Source of the DNA: Semisulcospira habei
Lineage: Eukaryota > Mollusca > Gastropoda > Semisulcospiridae
Length of the DNA stretch: 64,000 bases
Reading direction: 5' to 3'
Assembly: GCA_036245525.1 (NCBI GenBank)
Contig: BTPG01000006.1
Coordinates: 71,497,480-71,561,479 of the forward strand
This document shows, one piece after another, positions 1 through 12,347 of this stretch. Each line of letters starts with the position of its first letter. The first letter of the stretch is position 1. The notes below the pieces were generated by a model. That model did no database searches. It saw only the letters and a program-made list of their open reading frames with translations, and was not told the origin of the DNA. A program made the translations under genes and the position numbers.

Positions 1-2
1 AA

Positions 3-39
<37 letters not shown>

Positions 40-160
40 CACACACTACCACCACCACCACAACAACACAGACACTCACACATACACACACGCATGCACT
101 GACACAAACACACGCACACGAACACGCAGACGTACACACATACGCACACGCATACACAAC
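1..160. repeat. (CA)n-rich microsatellite
   Basis: CA dinucleotides with CAC interruptions. The corresponding but longer tract in block B is 37645-37970. Confidence 0.9.
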
Positions 161-577
161 AAACACAGAGGCCTTTGTTCTCCATGGCATTATATCGTCC
201 TAAAAATCGTCATGACGCGACTGCGGAGAGGGGCGGGGAGGGGGACTGAGACACGCCCCCATAGCAACCCGCCATGGCGACGTGACTAGATTAAATATAT
301 TCAGTAAATGAGTGAACACATTCTTTTCTTGGCATGAAAAACACAGGCCTGTATTATGTCTTTCTAAAAAATAAAAAAAATAAAAAAATAAAAAAGGTCT
401 TTTTCATCATGACACGTTTGCGAGGTGGTGGGGGTAGTGGGAGGGAACAGAACCCCACCCCCACCCTCACTCTCACGGTCGGCATGGGCTGGATACGGGC
501 CTGTGCTTGGTCGATGGCCCTCTAGTGGGGATATTTGAAAGAATAAGCACATGGCTACCTGACCTTTAGCACGATAA

Positions 578-1345
578 TAGGGAGACTTAACAAAGTGCGT
601 TTCGTTAGCCCGTTTCGTTATTGACGTTACCAGACTGTGTGTCCTTCCTTACCAACTCGCCACGGTACGATTTCGGTCGTAAATCGTCTTCGTCAGATCG
701 CCAGTTCAGTTCACTAAACGACTTTCGCAGGTCGATTATGTCTAAAAAAAAAATCCTTGACTGGTGTGACACAATATATCGTAAGGTCATTTTAGAAATG
801 GACCCTTTCAACATATATCGCTAAAGTACTATCATATGCTTTTATGTTAGTTTTCTGAACCCCACTTTCATCAGCTGTCGCTGCGAGACCTACAAGATGG
901 CGGTTGCGTCGATTCACGTTGACTGTCGCTGTTTACGCACCCAACACATCATACATTTATTTGGAATGGCTGCTAATTCACTTCTAATGTGTATGCAAAG
1001 GCACACATGATTTATTTGTTTAATGCGTTTTCGTCAGTGGACAGAAATCGATAGCGATACCCGATCTAGCGATACCGCTTCAGTACAACGCGTGCCCGTG
1101 AAGAGTTACCTTCCTTGCACCAACAAAACATCTTTCGCTAGCCCATCAATCAGCGGTTCGAGTAGCCGGTTTCGTATCGTAGGACTGAAACGAAACGAAG
1201 TTGATTGGTCATTCTGTGAAGTCTCCCTAATAGTACTTTTTATACCAACATCTTTCCTCGCTGTTAGTAAAACTAGTTGTGCCTGACTGAGACTCAGAGT
1301 TCTGGCTTTCACTGAGTCTACATCGACATAACAAGATTTACTCAT
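578..1345. repeat. Dispersed repeat F (DNA-transposon-like), copy 1
   Basis: Starts near the motif GTGCGTTTCGTTAGCCCG. Related copies are 38382-39172 (block B), a reverse-complement piece at 35175-35375, and a diverged copy inside 59055-59810 that has clear terminal inverted repeats. It holds no convincing ORF. A 26-bp inverted repeat (about 1319-1345 and 1513-1540, CATCGACATAACAAG type) spans its right side. Confidence 0.5.
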
Positions 1346-1639
1346 TCCGCGAAAATTTAGTTACTCGTTCAACTGTTTAATTCCTTTATGTGTGTTTTGC
1401 GGTTGTTTGTCTAGTGACGTTGGCGGTTGTTTGTATAGCGTAGTAAAACTTTTGTGAAACCGCAAGCACATCATCAAGGAATTACCAAGTTGAACTAGTG
1501 ACAGACATTTATCGGAATCAGTAAATCTTGTTATATCGATGTTGGTTTCGGGTTCCTCAGTGGGATTTCGTCGTATGTATGAGGAAATCCACAGCCGTTT
1601 TGGCCAGTGTTTCTCACCGATAGGCTTTTTTGTTTGGTT

Positions 1640-1693
<54 letters not shown>

Positions 1694-2303
1694 TGTTTTT
1701 TTTATACTAAACTGATGATTCTGTCTTTCCTGACTTTAGCAAAACAAACCACTCACTCTAAAAGGAGGAAATCATCGGTCGAACTGAGCGCATGTGATTT
1801 ATTTTGCGTAACGGCATCGGTTAGGCATAATTTAATTTTTTATACGACTTTTGAAAGTACGTTTACTTGCATCGACATATTTTTCCCTTAAGAAACCTTC
1901 AAAAACGGCCGATGCCACGTGACTTGCACGTCTCCGCCACGTGATGATCATTATGTGGTATTGCAACGAAACGGTCAGCAGTGCGTCGGAGATAGCAAAA
2001 CCCGTAAGACCACACGCGAACTGTGACATTCCGGCTTGTAAAACATGAACTGGAAAAGTGTGCGAGCTGTGTAGAATAGCATAGATTGGTTGGTTGTACA
2101 TTGCGTAACGTCCCGACAGCAACAAGACTTTTTCAGGACGTGTAATAGCATAGAAGTGGAGTATTCGTATGCTATCAATTCTAGACAGACCGAGCGGCTG
2201 ATTCGGCAACTGTTTGATCCATAGTCACCGAGCGCGGAACGAGAGTTCTGTCTAGAAATGATAGTATACGAATACTCCACTTGTGTGTTTTCTACAACCT
2301 TTC
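1346..2303. other. Interval present in block A only, with an inverted repeat
   Basis: Block B lacks this stretch: sequence matching 1345 is followed directly by sequence matching 2304, near 39180. It holds a (GTT)n run at 1636-1691 and a hairpin at 2157-2282 with arms of about 36 bp (GGAGTATTCGTATGCTATC and its complement). I see no credible gene. Confidence 0.6.
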
Positions 2304-3600
2304 AAAACCGCAGAATAGCGATGTAGGTCGAAGCCATCTTTTAAACAGGAGCGACGCATTCATTTTCGTATATAGTACACAACTCCAAACTCAGCATTTG
2401 AATCAACAAATAAAATTCGTATCAAATGTCCATCTTGCACAACAACGAAAATAGGATGCAATTTAATTTTAACAACAACGTGTAATACGAAATTATTTTA
2501 AACGCAGTATCTATAAACTAAAATCTACATTATAATGCAGATGTGAAGTTGTTTCCCTTGTTATTAAAATTTTTGCATTCTTGTGGTATTTCTCACATTC
2601 TTGCGATTTTTCGGTACGGTACGTAAACCTCTTACGTACTCTGCGCGATCTAAACTTCTTATCTCGAATAACTAATGGGAAAATTTGTATTTGCGGGTTG
2701 TGCGTGGCCTTTCTACGTGTAGAAACTAAGCTTTAGCCATTCACATGTGGAATATGTGGGTTTTTTTGCGAACAATTACACTCTCTAGTTTGTGAACTGG
2801 GCTACGGGTTTACCGTGATATCCCAGACAGCTTAGTGCGGCAAGACTAGGACATATATTAGGGGGTGGGGGGGTCTATGTAAAAGTGATATTGAAAGATT
2901 CTATAATAGAATAGATTACTCAGTTCGCTGCTGACGGTCTAGAAGTAAGCTCCGAATATATCTAGTCAAGGCGAGCACTTCAGTCAATGTGTTGCCCCTC
3001 ATGATCATAATAGACATGACACACCCCTAAACTACTGTTCAGGTTTTTAATTTTCGCGTTCTTAATAGCCAACACTTATTCAGCCACCACAGCTATGGTG
3101 TATGCACATATTTTCGAACAAGTAAAAGAAGGGGAGAGAAACAGCGGAAGACCCGCTTTTTCTTCCCAGGTGCTGTTCAGGTTTTGCATTTCCAAGTTCT
3201 AATAGCCAACTCATATTCATTCTTTCATGTAATAGATCGTAATTTCAACGGACAGCGTTGGTGTACGTACAGGGGAACTGACTCGCTGCTGATCCCTTTT
3301 TGTTGTTTCTACTCATGATGCCAAGTGGCTTAAGGGGGCAACTGGTGGTGCAATATTAAGTGAAAGTTGAACCGATGAAGCGCTGAACGCTCGCTGTTCG
3401 GAAACAAACTCAGCTGAAGGTGCTTAAGGGAGGCAACTGGTGGTGCTCGCTGTCCGGAAACAAACGCAGCTGAAGATGCATTTTTCAAGGCATTTTCAAC
3501 CTGACTTATCTGCCAAAGGAAAAAATGCTTTTTCTTTTATAATACGTGTTTTTAAGTAACGCGCGCAGGCTGAATGGGGATCATGGGCGTGTCTCTCATT
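2304..3600. other. No gene recognised; duplicated non-coding sequence
   Basis: AT-rich sequence shared with 39184-40260 and in part with 40760-41100 and 43520-43790. It includes a segment at 3290-3420 (SGTGGCTTAAGGGAGGCAACT type) that also recurs near 19090-19200 and, inverted, at 58800-58960. No splice-bounded coding sequence was seen. Confidence 0.5.
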
Positions 3601-3607
3601 TATATGT

Positions 3608-3672
3608 GGGCTGGTCCGTGATTTTAGACCTTGCGGTTGTCAAGCCGCAAGGTCCAAAATCACAGACTAGCC
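3608..3672. repeat. Palindrome, GATTTTAGACCTTGCGG family
   Basis: Arms GGTCCGTGATTTTAGACCTT and complement surround a short TTGTCAAG loop. Copies are at 40287-40351 and 43804-43870, and a degraded one is at about 4715-4750. Paired substitutions in the arms (TGCGG/CCGCA in one copy, TACGG/CCGTA in another) keep the pairing. Confidence 0.7.
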
Positions 3673-4306
3673 GATGTTCGTAGATGCACAACCCACGCTG
3701 TCGGTTCCACGAGTCCCAAGACACATCGTTCAGGCTTGTGCTGTTGATTCTTTTTTTCTTTTTTTCTCTCTCTCTCTCTTTTTTTTGAGAGGGGTGTTGG
3801 TGGTGTTTGTTTGTTTGTGTATGTGTTTGTTTGTTTGTTTTTTGTTGAGGGGTGCCTGGAAGTCGTAAGAATCACAGAGCTGCACGATTTATATGCGAAG
3901 GTTACCAACCAGGTGATAATATTTGCAACTCCTGGAATTTCCGCACAATGCGTCTTGGCTGTTCCTCTTGTACTTTTTTTTCAGGCCCCAGGAAGCTTGT
4001 TCAACTGATCTGCAAGTTGCATAGATCCACATAAGTCCCTGCATCCGCAGGGACTCATGAGAATCTGTGCCTCTTCATGGTCGAGATCGCTCTTATTTAC
4101 ATACTCATAATGGGGTGGCCAACCGCAGTTAGCATTACAAGCTTGACATGCAAAATGCATAAAGCCACTGAGGTGAGAGGCCATTCAACAATTCCATGTG
4201 TAGAATTACCTGTCCTGTTTGAACCAATGTCCTCGCGCCGCTTTATTTTATTTTCAATACTAACATGTTCAGTGGCGAGAAAATCTGAACACCACCCAAC
4301 TGCAAG

Positions 4307-4345
4307 AGGTATAGATCCGCATGCGTACCCGCCGTTGACACCACT
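4307..4345. repeat. Half of an ATAGATCC-type hairpin
   Basis: Only the left arm and loop remain here (GCAAGAGGTATAGATCCGC then CGCCGTTG). The paralogous site 44540-44612 has both arms. The missing 31 bases begin at the loop. Confidence 0.7.
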
Positions 4346-5019
4346 TTCAATCCATGTTCCAGGGAAAACTTTTGGAGTTGAGTTAGCAAAGAATGCAGAA
4401 ACACAATCTGCGTCAACTGGCGCTGAACGGCCTAACACATCACCGTTGCACAACCGCCGTGAGATGGCCTTAGTCGCCTGCTCGGCATTAAATCCAAATA
4501 ACTAACTAACAGCTGCACAAAGTCATATTTTAATGACGATCTTCTTTTGACACAATAAAGTAGGCTTAACTTTCGTTTGTTTGAACCAGCAGACTGGATA
4601 CCGGTATGCGCCTGTAATTAATGTATGTGTATGATTTCTAACGATTAAACACACACAGTGCACTTTTTATGCGCCTGTATAAAAGAAATGCGACAGAGTT
4701 TACATTGTGTGTCGTTCCGGGATTTTTGACCTTGCGGCTCCACGCCATAAGGCTCGCACAAACGGATTAATTCTGTTGGGCTCGGAGATACTGAATGATG
4801 CACGGGAAATATTAAAGCAAGTCATCGCCAGCGTCCACTGTAAAATCGTATATGAATAAGCGCGATAGCTCTGGAGTAGTGCCTTGGGGTGTCAGTACAG
4901 TGCGGTGCACAGATAGTGCAAAGCTGATCAAGCACGACTCTTCCAGCACTTATTACTACCGACAATAACAGAGTTAACCAGAAACCCACCCTTAACTATC
5001 ACACACAACCCATCTTTTG

Positions 5020-5262
5020 CGCATTTCAGGTAGTATACTAAGGAGCAAAAGAAATGCGACATATTTTTAATCTAATGTGTTTCCGATGATTCCAAAAATA
5101 TCGCATTTCCTTTGCTCCTCAGCGCATTTGGTAGACAATTTCACTTAATCGTTATGCTCTGGAACTGCAACGATCCAAGCGAACAACAGTTTCTCGGCTC
5201 GATGTAGGCTTTAGTTGGTTCGTGCATTGCCGTGCTCGGGCCAACTAAAGCTTACGTCATCC
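5020..5262. repeat. Two hairpins (GAGCAAAAGAAATGC and GATGTAGGCTTTAGTTGG families)
   Basis: 5026-5125 pairs GAGCAAAAGAAATGCGAC with its near complement; a relative is at 18497-18597 and shorter ones are near 21045 and 61730. 5201-5258 pairs GATGTAGGCTTTAGTTGG with CCAACTAAAGCTTACGTC; copies are at 21144-21201 and 61836-61893. No coding function. Confidence 0.6.
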
Positions 5263-5338
5263 GAAGGGTCTTTTGGTCACTGGGATGAAAAGTGCTCTGT
5301 GACTATTTCAATGAGGATGCTGCATTTATTTCTACATT

Positions 5339-5430
5339 TTAACCTTTTGCGTGTCTCTGGCGAATTTAGTCGCAATGGTTCCTAGAGGATCGATCGCGAC
5401 TAAAACCGCTACCGACATGCAAAGAGTTAA
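5339..5430. mobile_element. TTAA-flanked palindrome, GTCGGTAGCGG family
   Basis: TTAA at both ends, termini AACCTTTTGCGTGTC and GACATGCAAAGAGTT. The best-preserved copies are 21282-21373 and 61976-62066, with halves at about 22735-22793 and 63373-63437. TTAA target duplication with CCC-type ends is typical of piggyBac-like MITEs. Confidence 0.65.
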
Positions 5431-5446
5431 AATACTCGCAAATTTC

Positions 5447-7545
5447 GGATAAACGGAGACGCGCGGAGCGTCATTGGAGACGGACTGGTCTGACTGTCCA
5501 CAGACAGATCTACGTGAAAGTGAGGACCGAAGTTACAGCGGTCATACAGTCTGCCAGGAGACAGTTCTACAAGGACAGGATCGACTCCAGCTCGTCATCC
5601 AAGCAACTCTTCTCAGTCTTCAGTGAGCTGCAGGGCAAGCCCCGTACCACGCCCCTTTCGACGGATGTGCCAAGCCACGTCCTTCCACAACGTTTCTGTG
5701 GCTTTTCCTCGGATAAGATTAAGCACATTCGCTCTGAACTAGACTCGTGTTCATGTGATCCCCTTACTTTTGGTGTGTATAATGGCCCTTCTCTCTCGTT
5801 TTGAGCCAGTGACTGAGCAGGAGATCCATGAACTTATTATAAAGTCACCAACAAAGAGCTGTGTGCTTGATTCCATGCCCACGTCCCTCATGAAACAATG
5901 CATCGATAATCTTCTCCCACTGATTACCACTATAGTTAATGCTTCTCTCTCTACAGGTGCAGTGCCTACTCAGTTTAAACAGTCTGTTGTGACACCACTC
6001 TTGAAAAAGCCTGGACTGGACCCCAAACGACTTGAAACATTTTAGACCTGTCTCTAACCTTCCGTTTATTTCAAAGATTTTGGAGAAGGTTGTTTTGAAA
6101 CAGCTACAAAGCCATTTGTCTGGAAACGGTCTTTTAGAAATTCATCAGTCGGCATACAGATAGAATCACAGCACGGAGACTGCTGTGCTGAGCGTCCTGG
6201 ATGGTCTGGTAGTAAAGGCAGACGAGAGACTTTGTTCTCCTATTGCTCTGCTGGACCTCAGCACAGCATTCGACATGCTCAATCATTCTGTTTTGCTGAA
6301 GAGGTTAGAGGTGATCTTTGGCATCTGTGGTACCGCCCTGGCCTGGTTCACTTCATACGTTAAGGATCGTTCTCAGGCTGTTATTGTTAATGGCCAGCTA
6401 TCTGCTTCTAGTCTTTTGTTGTGCAGAGTCCCTCAGGGCTCCGTACTAGGACCTGTTTTGTTCACCCTATATTCACAACCTCTGTCTGATGTAATTGCCG
6501 CCCATGAGTGTGATTTTCACAAATATGCTGACGATACTGAATTGTAAGATGAGCATACAGTGTTGTATAGACGACGTCCTGTCCTGGATGACTAGCAACA
6601 AACTTAAGTTTAACACTGACAAAACCGATGTCATACCTGCTGGTTCTCAGTCTAAACTTAGTCTGATTGACAGCGATTTCGCAAACATTGGTGGCTGCAG
6701 CGCTCGCTTCCAGAACTGTGTCAAATATCTGGGTGTGAAGATTGATTCGACGCTCTCCATGCACGATCACATCAGTAGCGTCTGCCGGGCTGGATTCCTT
6801 GAGCTGCGCAGAATTTCTTCCATCAGACCGTATCTCACAGAAAGTTGGCTTCAAGACTTGTAAATGCATTCATTACGTTCAGGCTCGATTATTGCAATTC
6901 TGTACTGGCAGGTTTACCGGCATACCGGATTTCACGCTTGCAGATGATTCAAAACGGCGCGTCTCATCTTGAAGAAACGAAAGAGAGACCACGTTACGCC
7001 TCTACTGAAGCAGCTGCACTGGCTGCCTGTAAATTCCGCTGCCAGTACAAAATTGCAATTTTCGCCTATCGGCATTTTGACGGATCTCTCCCGCCGTACT
7101 CCTTTCTGCCAAGCTGTCTGTTTATCAGCCATCACGCACCCTCCGTTCCTCCAATCAAAAACTTTTTTAAAAATCCCGAAGCTTAACATAAAAACTGTTG
7201 GGGAGCGTTCTTTCACCTTTTTAGCCCCCAAGTGTGTGGAACTTGCTGCCAATTGAAATGCGGAATCTGCCCACATTGTCACAGTTCAAAGCTCACTTAA
7301 AGATTTTGTAATTGCGGTAAAATCAGTATGTGGATACACGCCCTTGCTGGCTTTCCATTAAAAACATGTAATAGCGAGACAATATAGCCAGCCTAAGCCA
7401 CCAAGGACGCCAAAATAATGGTAAGGAACTCCACAATAGATGAATAAGTGCGATCGCTCAGGCGCAGTGCCTTGGGGTGTCAGTACAATGCAGTGCATAG
7501 AGAGTGCAAAGCAGATCAGGCACGAATCTTCGAGCTCTTCTAAGT
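5447..7545 (+). pseudogene. CR1/L2-like LINE, 5' truncated and broken
   Basis: Reverse transcriptase pieces appear in shifting frames. In order they are a pre-RT region (about 5514-6045), FRPVSNLPFISKILEKVVLK (about 6050), LLDLSTAFDMLNH (about 6250), VPQGSVLGPVLF (about 6430), KYADDTEL (6522-6546), YLGVKIDSTLSM (about 6725), RLDYCNSVLAG (about 6880) and a C-terminal region to about 7310. A stop in SAYR*NHSTE, several frameshifts and a deletion just after YADD make it inactive. The 3' UTR (7320-7545, TGCCTTGGGGTGTCAGTAC) recurs at 20564-20800, 49090-49335 and 61262-61470. Confidence 0.85.
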
Positions 7546-7654
7546 TTCTATCAGTCTGGGCTAAAAGAAATCGTTGAAAAAAGCGTTTACCGAGTATGCA
7601 CAGTTTATAAACATGAAACACACTTAGAAGTCAAATAATAGCGGCCATTGGTTG

Positions 7655-7752
7655 GTTAGTTTGGGGTAGTTTCGGCACCGAAATGATAATGGACGGCCCT
7701 GACGGGCTGGGTACTGTTCACAGTACCGGCGTATGTATGCACAAAGGGGTTA
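7655..7752 (-). mobile_element. SINE 3' piece fused to half a hairpin
   Basis: 7655-7707 matches the 3' end of the SINE seen whole at 49425-49700. The sequence then jumps into the loop of the CGGTACTG-family hairpin, with only the right arm kept (to 7749). The paralog at 49425-49867 has both elements complete, so about 330 bp were lost here. Confidence 0.65.
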
Positions 7753-7855
7753 CTATTGTTCCTGTTTTTAGTTTTAACTGTCGCCGACGTATTATTCAGT
7801 GTTTCAGAGCTATTCTTTAGCTTTTTGGATGTGTGAGAATTCAGGAAACATGCAA

Positions 7856-7870
7856 TGAAGACACACACGT

Positions 7871-7915
<45 letters not shown>

Positions 7916-7925
7916 CACACACACT
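7856..7925. repeat. (CACG)n/(CA)n microsatellite
   Basis: CACG units followed by CA units; the paralog is 49976-50060. Confidence 0.9.
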
Positions 7926-8231
7926 CACATATACACACAAATACGCGCAAGTTCTCAACTACAACACTTTAAAATTGCATCTAAATTTATATTTTACTTT
8001 CAAATTGCATGTACATGTGTGTATACACAATATCTATGTAAGAAAATATAGAAGTAAAGAAATACTACTGCAAGAGGGTGATTAGAAGACGTGAAATGAC
8101 TGATATTTTTGTTGTTCTTGATTTGAATGTTGTTGAATGTGATTTGTCATATCACGCAGTCATGTTCAGTACACGTAAACTCGAGGTGTTTTACAATGGA
8201 ACCGAATGTTAGCTTCTGCCACATTCATCGT

Positions 8232-8306
8232 TTAACTTAGCCCCCTTGTGCATGCAGTCACCGTTACTGTTTACACTACGGGTGTTTACATGCACAAGAG
8301 GGTTAA
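8232..8306. mobile_element. TTAA-flanked palindrome, CGGTACTG family
   Basis: TTAA 8232-8235 and 8303-8306. Arms GCCCCCTTGTGCATGCAGTC and complement. The paralog is 50359-50433. The right TTAA is one boundary of the segment that is absent from block B. Confidence 0.65.
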
Positions 8307-9009
8307 ACACATCCTAGGATTCACTTTTCAAACGGCATCTTATTAGTTGCCTATGCTGTCAGCGTAACCAAGCACAGGCTGCGAACAAGGTGGAGTTATG
8401 TAAGACGACGGCTCTCTTCCATATCTCTCTCTAGGGTTTGAACCCTAGATCATGTGCCAGTTCTGTAACAAAGCCACAATTACACGAGAGAAAAGATAAA
8501 GCAGAGTTTTATGAACCCAGAAAAGAACTAAAGAAACGGCAAAAATGGATCAACCGCGCTCTTACACTCTTTTCACCCAAGAGAAATCTAGACGGATGCA
8601 AATTTGCGAAATTATTGGTACCGATATGCAAAAATCAATATGTTTAAATTGCTCGATTTTTTTCGGGTGACTTTAACTACGTTGTTTGTTTGTATGTTTG
8701 TTTGTTTGTTTGTTAACCATCCATAACTGCTCATTTACTTGTTTATACCAAATAAAATCACAGTTTTGTGGTCGAGATATAGACAGTGTGCTCATGGAGA
8801 TGACTATTATGTCTATTGTTCCTATTGCTGTTGTTGCATATAAGTTTATGAAGACACTCAAATCAGCTTGAGAGTTGTCTATAGCAATGTACAGAAACAC
8901 ACAAAGTAAAATCAATCATGAGTCCATGTACGTAGCAAAGGTCAGCTGAACTGCATCACATCATTTATGTTACGGACAAACAATTCTCCTTTCAGTCTTA
9001 TAATCATGG
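8307..9009. other. No gene recognised
   Basis: AT-rich non-coding sequence with a short GTTT run at 8680-8715. No splice-bounded ORF or known repeat domain was seen. Confidence 0.4.
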
Positions 9010-9084
9010 TTAACCCCCTTGTGCATGCAGTCACTGGTATTGATTACAGTACCATGGCGGCGGCTACATGCACAAGGAAATTAA
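9010..9084. mobile_element. TTAA-flanked palindrome, CGGTACTG family
   Basis: TTAA at 9010-9013 and 9081-9084. Arms CCCCCTTGTGCATGCAGTC and complement, with several mismatches. Confidence 0.6.
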
Positions 9085-9273
9085 ACACTTATTGAACAGT
9101 TTCTTTTATATTGCATTTGTAAAATGTTCATAGTGCTTTTTTTCAGTGCGCTAGATAAGACGAGTTCATTATCTTTTAAAAATGAATTTTGATTTTGACT
9201 GTCAAGTACGAAAACATTTACAAAAAAATTCTGGTATGTTGAGTTGTCGTGTTTTTTTTTTTGTGGAGATTTT

Positions 9274-9455
9274 TTAAACCATTCAGCCCTGACGCACTGC
9301 AGCAGGAGATGGGTCGACCATGATAATTCAATAATAATAATAATAATAATGGCTACTTATATAGCGCTTATCCTTAAATAAGCTCTAAGCGCTTTACAAA
9401 TAAAGAGTGGGGGTGGAGGGGGTTATAAAACAAGAGAAACAACGGATTCTGCAAT

Positions 9456-9510
<55 letters not shown>

Positions 9511-9812
9511 CACACACACAAACACACAAACACACAGGTACATAATGACAAAGAACTGAGCTACATTGGGGTATCGATCAGGTGGGTCTTTAGGGCAGAT
9601 TTAAAGGCAGTGAATGAGGAGAATGTCTATAGGCAGGGAGTTCCAGACAACAGGTCCAACGTGCGCAAAACAACGGTCACTATGTCGGCGCCAAGCTAAT
9701 CTAGCACTGCCCTTGAATTATCATGGTCGCTCCATCTCCTGCAACAGGTGCATAGTCGTTAGATGACGCCTCCAAAATTTGGGAAATACGTGTGCCGGGC
9801 TGAATGAGTTAA
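9274..9812. mobile_element. TTAA-flanked GGCGCCAAGC-family palindrome split by a LINE 3' end
   Basis: TTAA at 9274-9277 and 9809-9812. The arms (GGAGATGGGTCGACCATGAT and complement) are separated by an inserted LINE 3' end (about 9331-9695), which starts with (AAT)n right after GATAATTCA. The right shoulder CGCCTCCAAAATTTGGGAAA is intact. Confidence 0.7.
9331..9695 (-). pseudogene. CR1/L2-like LINE 3' end
   Basis: The minus strand encodes VGPVVWNSLPIDIL, typical of the last codons of CR1/L2/Rex-like reverse transcriptases. It is followed by a 3' tail with the AGCGCTATATAAGTAGCC type sequence and (ATT)n. A (CA)n microsatellite (9466-9530) interrupts it. Only about 50 codons remain. Confidence 0.6.
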
Positions 9813-9880
9813 AGATAAATAATGCATGCAGCCACCCGTGCTGCTTACAGTGCCGGTGACCGCATGGGCAAGTTAATTAA
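9809..9880. mobile_element. TTAA-flanked CGGTACTG-like palindrome abutting the previous element
   Basis: It shares TTAA 9809-9812 with the neighbouring GGCGCC-family element and ends at TTAATTAA 9873-9880. Arms GCATGCAGCCACCCG and CGGTGACCGCATG are imperfect. It supplies the stop codon of the exon at 9845-10014. Confidence 0.5.
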
Positions 9881-10014
9881 ACATGCTGTGATCAGGTCAG
9901 TAGGGTTGGTGATTTCAGCTTTGTGCCCGCATGTTGTCCAAAGGAAGCGTGACGTCACATTGGAGACCAGGAGCATGGTAAGGGAGACAACTACGCTTGT
10001 TGCTCCGTTTTTCA
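9845..10014 (-). pseudogene. Remnant C-terminal exon of the second family member
   Basis: After a CTTTCAG acceptor, phase 1, the frame reads KNGATSVVVSLTMLLVSNVT then SRF, clearly related to exon 4 at 23962-24044 in both DNA and protein. The reading frame then runs past the position of the other copy's stop and ends at TAA 9847-9845. That TAA lies inside a TTAA-type hairpin (9809-9880), so this palindrome supplies the new C-terminus. It may be a decayed or an altered coding exon. Confidence 0.4.
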
Positions 10015-10292
10015 CTGAAAGATACAACATGCTAATCCTCAGATACACAGATTGAAACGACGGTAGGCAAGCTGCATAGTGGTGCCCACGAGCTCTATTG
10101 ACTGCAGGGGCTCATGAGGAGCTTTGTCTACTGAAAATAAATTGTAACACACATGAGTTGAAAATCACTGATAAGCTAACAATTGTAAACCTAATCGTAG
10201 TTCACAGGATATTTTTTAATTTTAAACGACGAAAAAGCCATTGATCCCTTTGTCGTCAAACATAGCCTAGCTCAGATTACGGCCTTTCACAC

Positions 10293-10314
10293 CGCACACA
10301 CGCACACACACACA

Positions 10315-10392
<78 letters not shown>
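10293..10392. repeat. (CA)n microsatellite
   Basis: About 50 CA units. Confidence 0.95.
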
Positions 10393-10394
<2 letters not shown>

Positions 10395-10836
10395 GCAAAC
10401 GTATGCTTCACCTACCGCACAGACTAGTTGTCGAATCGCATGTAGCAATGGCCACGCAATCAGTTTTTGTTGGATCGCAAGCGTGTCCGACGTTCCGTTC
10501 TGAAAACAATGCATCATATCATATCTAGTGCACCACAAGGACGAAATGAACATTCAATTAATCAGTTAATCAATCAATTAACAAATGAACAAACAAAACG
10601 AAGGGAAAAGGCCGCTGAATGTGTTAAAACGCAAACAAAGAACCAACATAAAAGTGAAGAAGGGAACGAGCAGCCAACTAATCTAAAAATAATGGCAGTG
10701 AGGTGTGTAAAACACAATCTGTACAATCAGGTTGGTCCATAACGGCGCCCATTTACTTTCAAAATGTCTTGTCTGACTGGCAAGATGACGACGACGATTA
10801 TGACTACGACGACAATGATGATGTGAAAAACCTTAC

Positions 10837-10935
10837 TGCATTTACTGGCAATTGTATCACAAGTCGAATCAGTCTCGCACCCGTCGGTCGCGCAAGCTGC
10901 TCCACCATCTACAGTGGCTGCCGTTCCTTCCACAC
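10837..10935 (-). pseudogene. Remnant exon of a second family member, four-cysteine module
   Basis: The minus-strand reading frame contains GGAACATDGCETDSTC then DTIASKC and ends TGC A with a GTAAGG donor at 10836-10831. This is the same phase and donor context as exon 2 of the modelled gene. Two acceptors fit phase 1: one gives 10935 (99 bp, better pyrimidine tract), the other 10917 (81 bp, the same length as exon 2 at 36032-36112). No signal-peptide or EGF-like exon was found upstream, so I treat it as part of a gene fragment, although a distant exon cannot be excluded. Confidence 0.4.
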
Positions 10936-11188
10936 CTTGTAAAAAAGCACAAAATATGATGATGATAATAACATTTGTAACTTATGCTGCTCTGGGCCCT
11001 TGTTTTGCGATAGACTGCAAGTCCATGTTTGTGGAAGGACTGAGGTACTTTATGTAATACAATGTGGGTCTCGCCTTTCACTGAGATGGACTTGCTGTCT
11101 CTTGCCACCTCAATGTTCTTTTTGCGGGTTGTGTTGTTGTGTTGACGAACCGGCTCTATCCCCCGCATTAAGAGAAGGAACAGCGACT

Positions 11189-11815
<627 letters not shown>

Positions 11816-11819
11816 TATG

Positions 11820-11967
<148 letters not shown>

Positions 11968-12149
11968 ATCGTTACCATAAACGATAATGGACCGAGAAAT
12001 AAGGGGGCAAAAGCGGGGTTTTTTCAACAGGTTAAAAACAAATTCATTGAATCGTATGTGGTTAATGAGGAACTAGAAAGTTGGGAAAGCGAATGGGGAG
12101 GCAAGCTGTTTTGTGCACCCAGCTCTTATTATAGCATTTGGGGTATTCA

Positions 12150-12347
12150 GCCCTGACGCACTACAGCAGGAGATGGGTCGACCATAGTTCAAGGGTCTGC
12201 CAGATTAGCTTGGCGCCTGTCTGCGCCAAGCTAATCTGGCACTGCCCTTGAATTATCATGGTCGATTCATCTCTTTCAACTGGTGCATAGTCATTAGATG
12301 ACGCCTCCAAAATTTGGGATATACGGCCGTCGGGCTGAATGAGTTAA
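12150..12347. mobile_element. GGCGCCAAGC-family palindrome, left TTAA lost
   Basis: Arms GGAGATGGGTCGACCATAGT and complement meet at CTTGGCGCC/TGTCT/GCGCCAAG. It ends GCTGAATGAG then TTAA 12344-12347. The left end TTCAGCCCTGACGC is preceded by GGGGTA, not TTAA. Confidence 0.65.
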
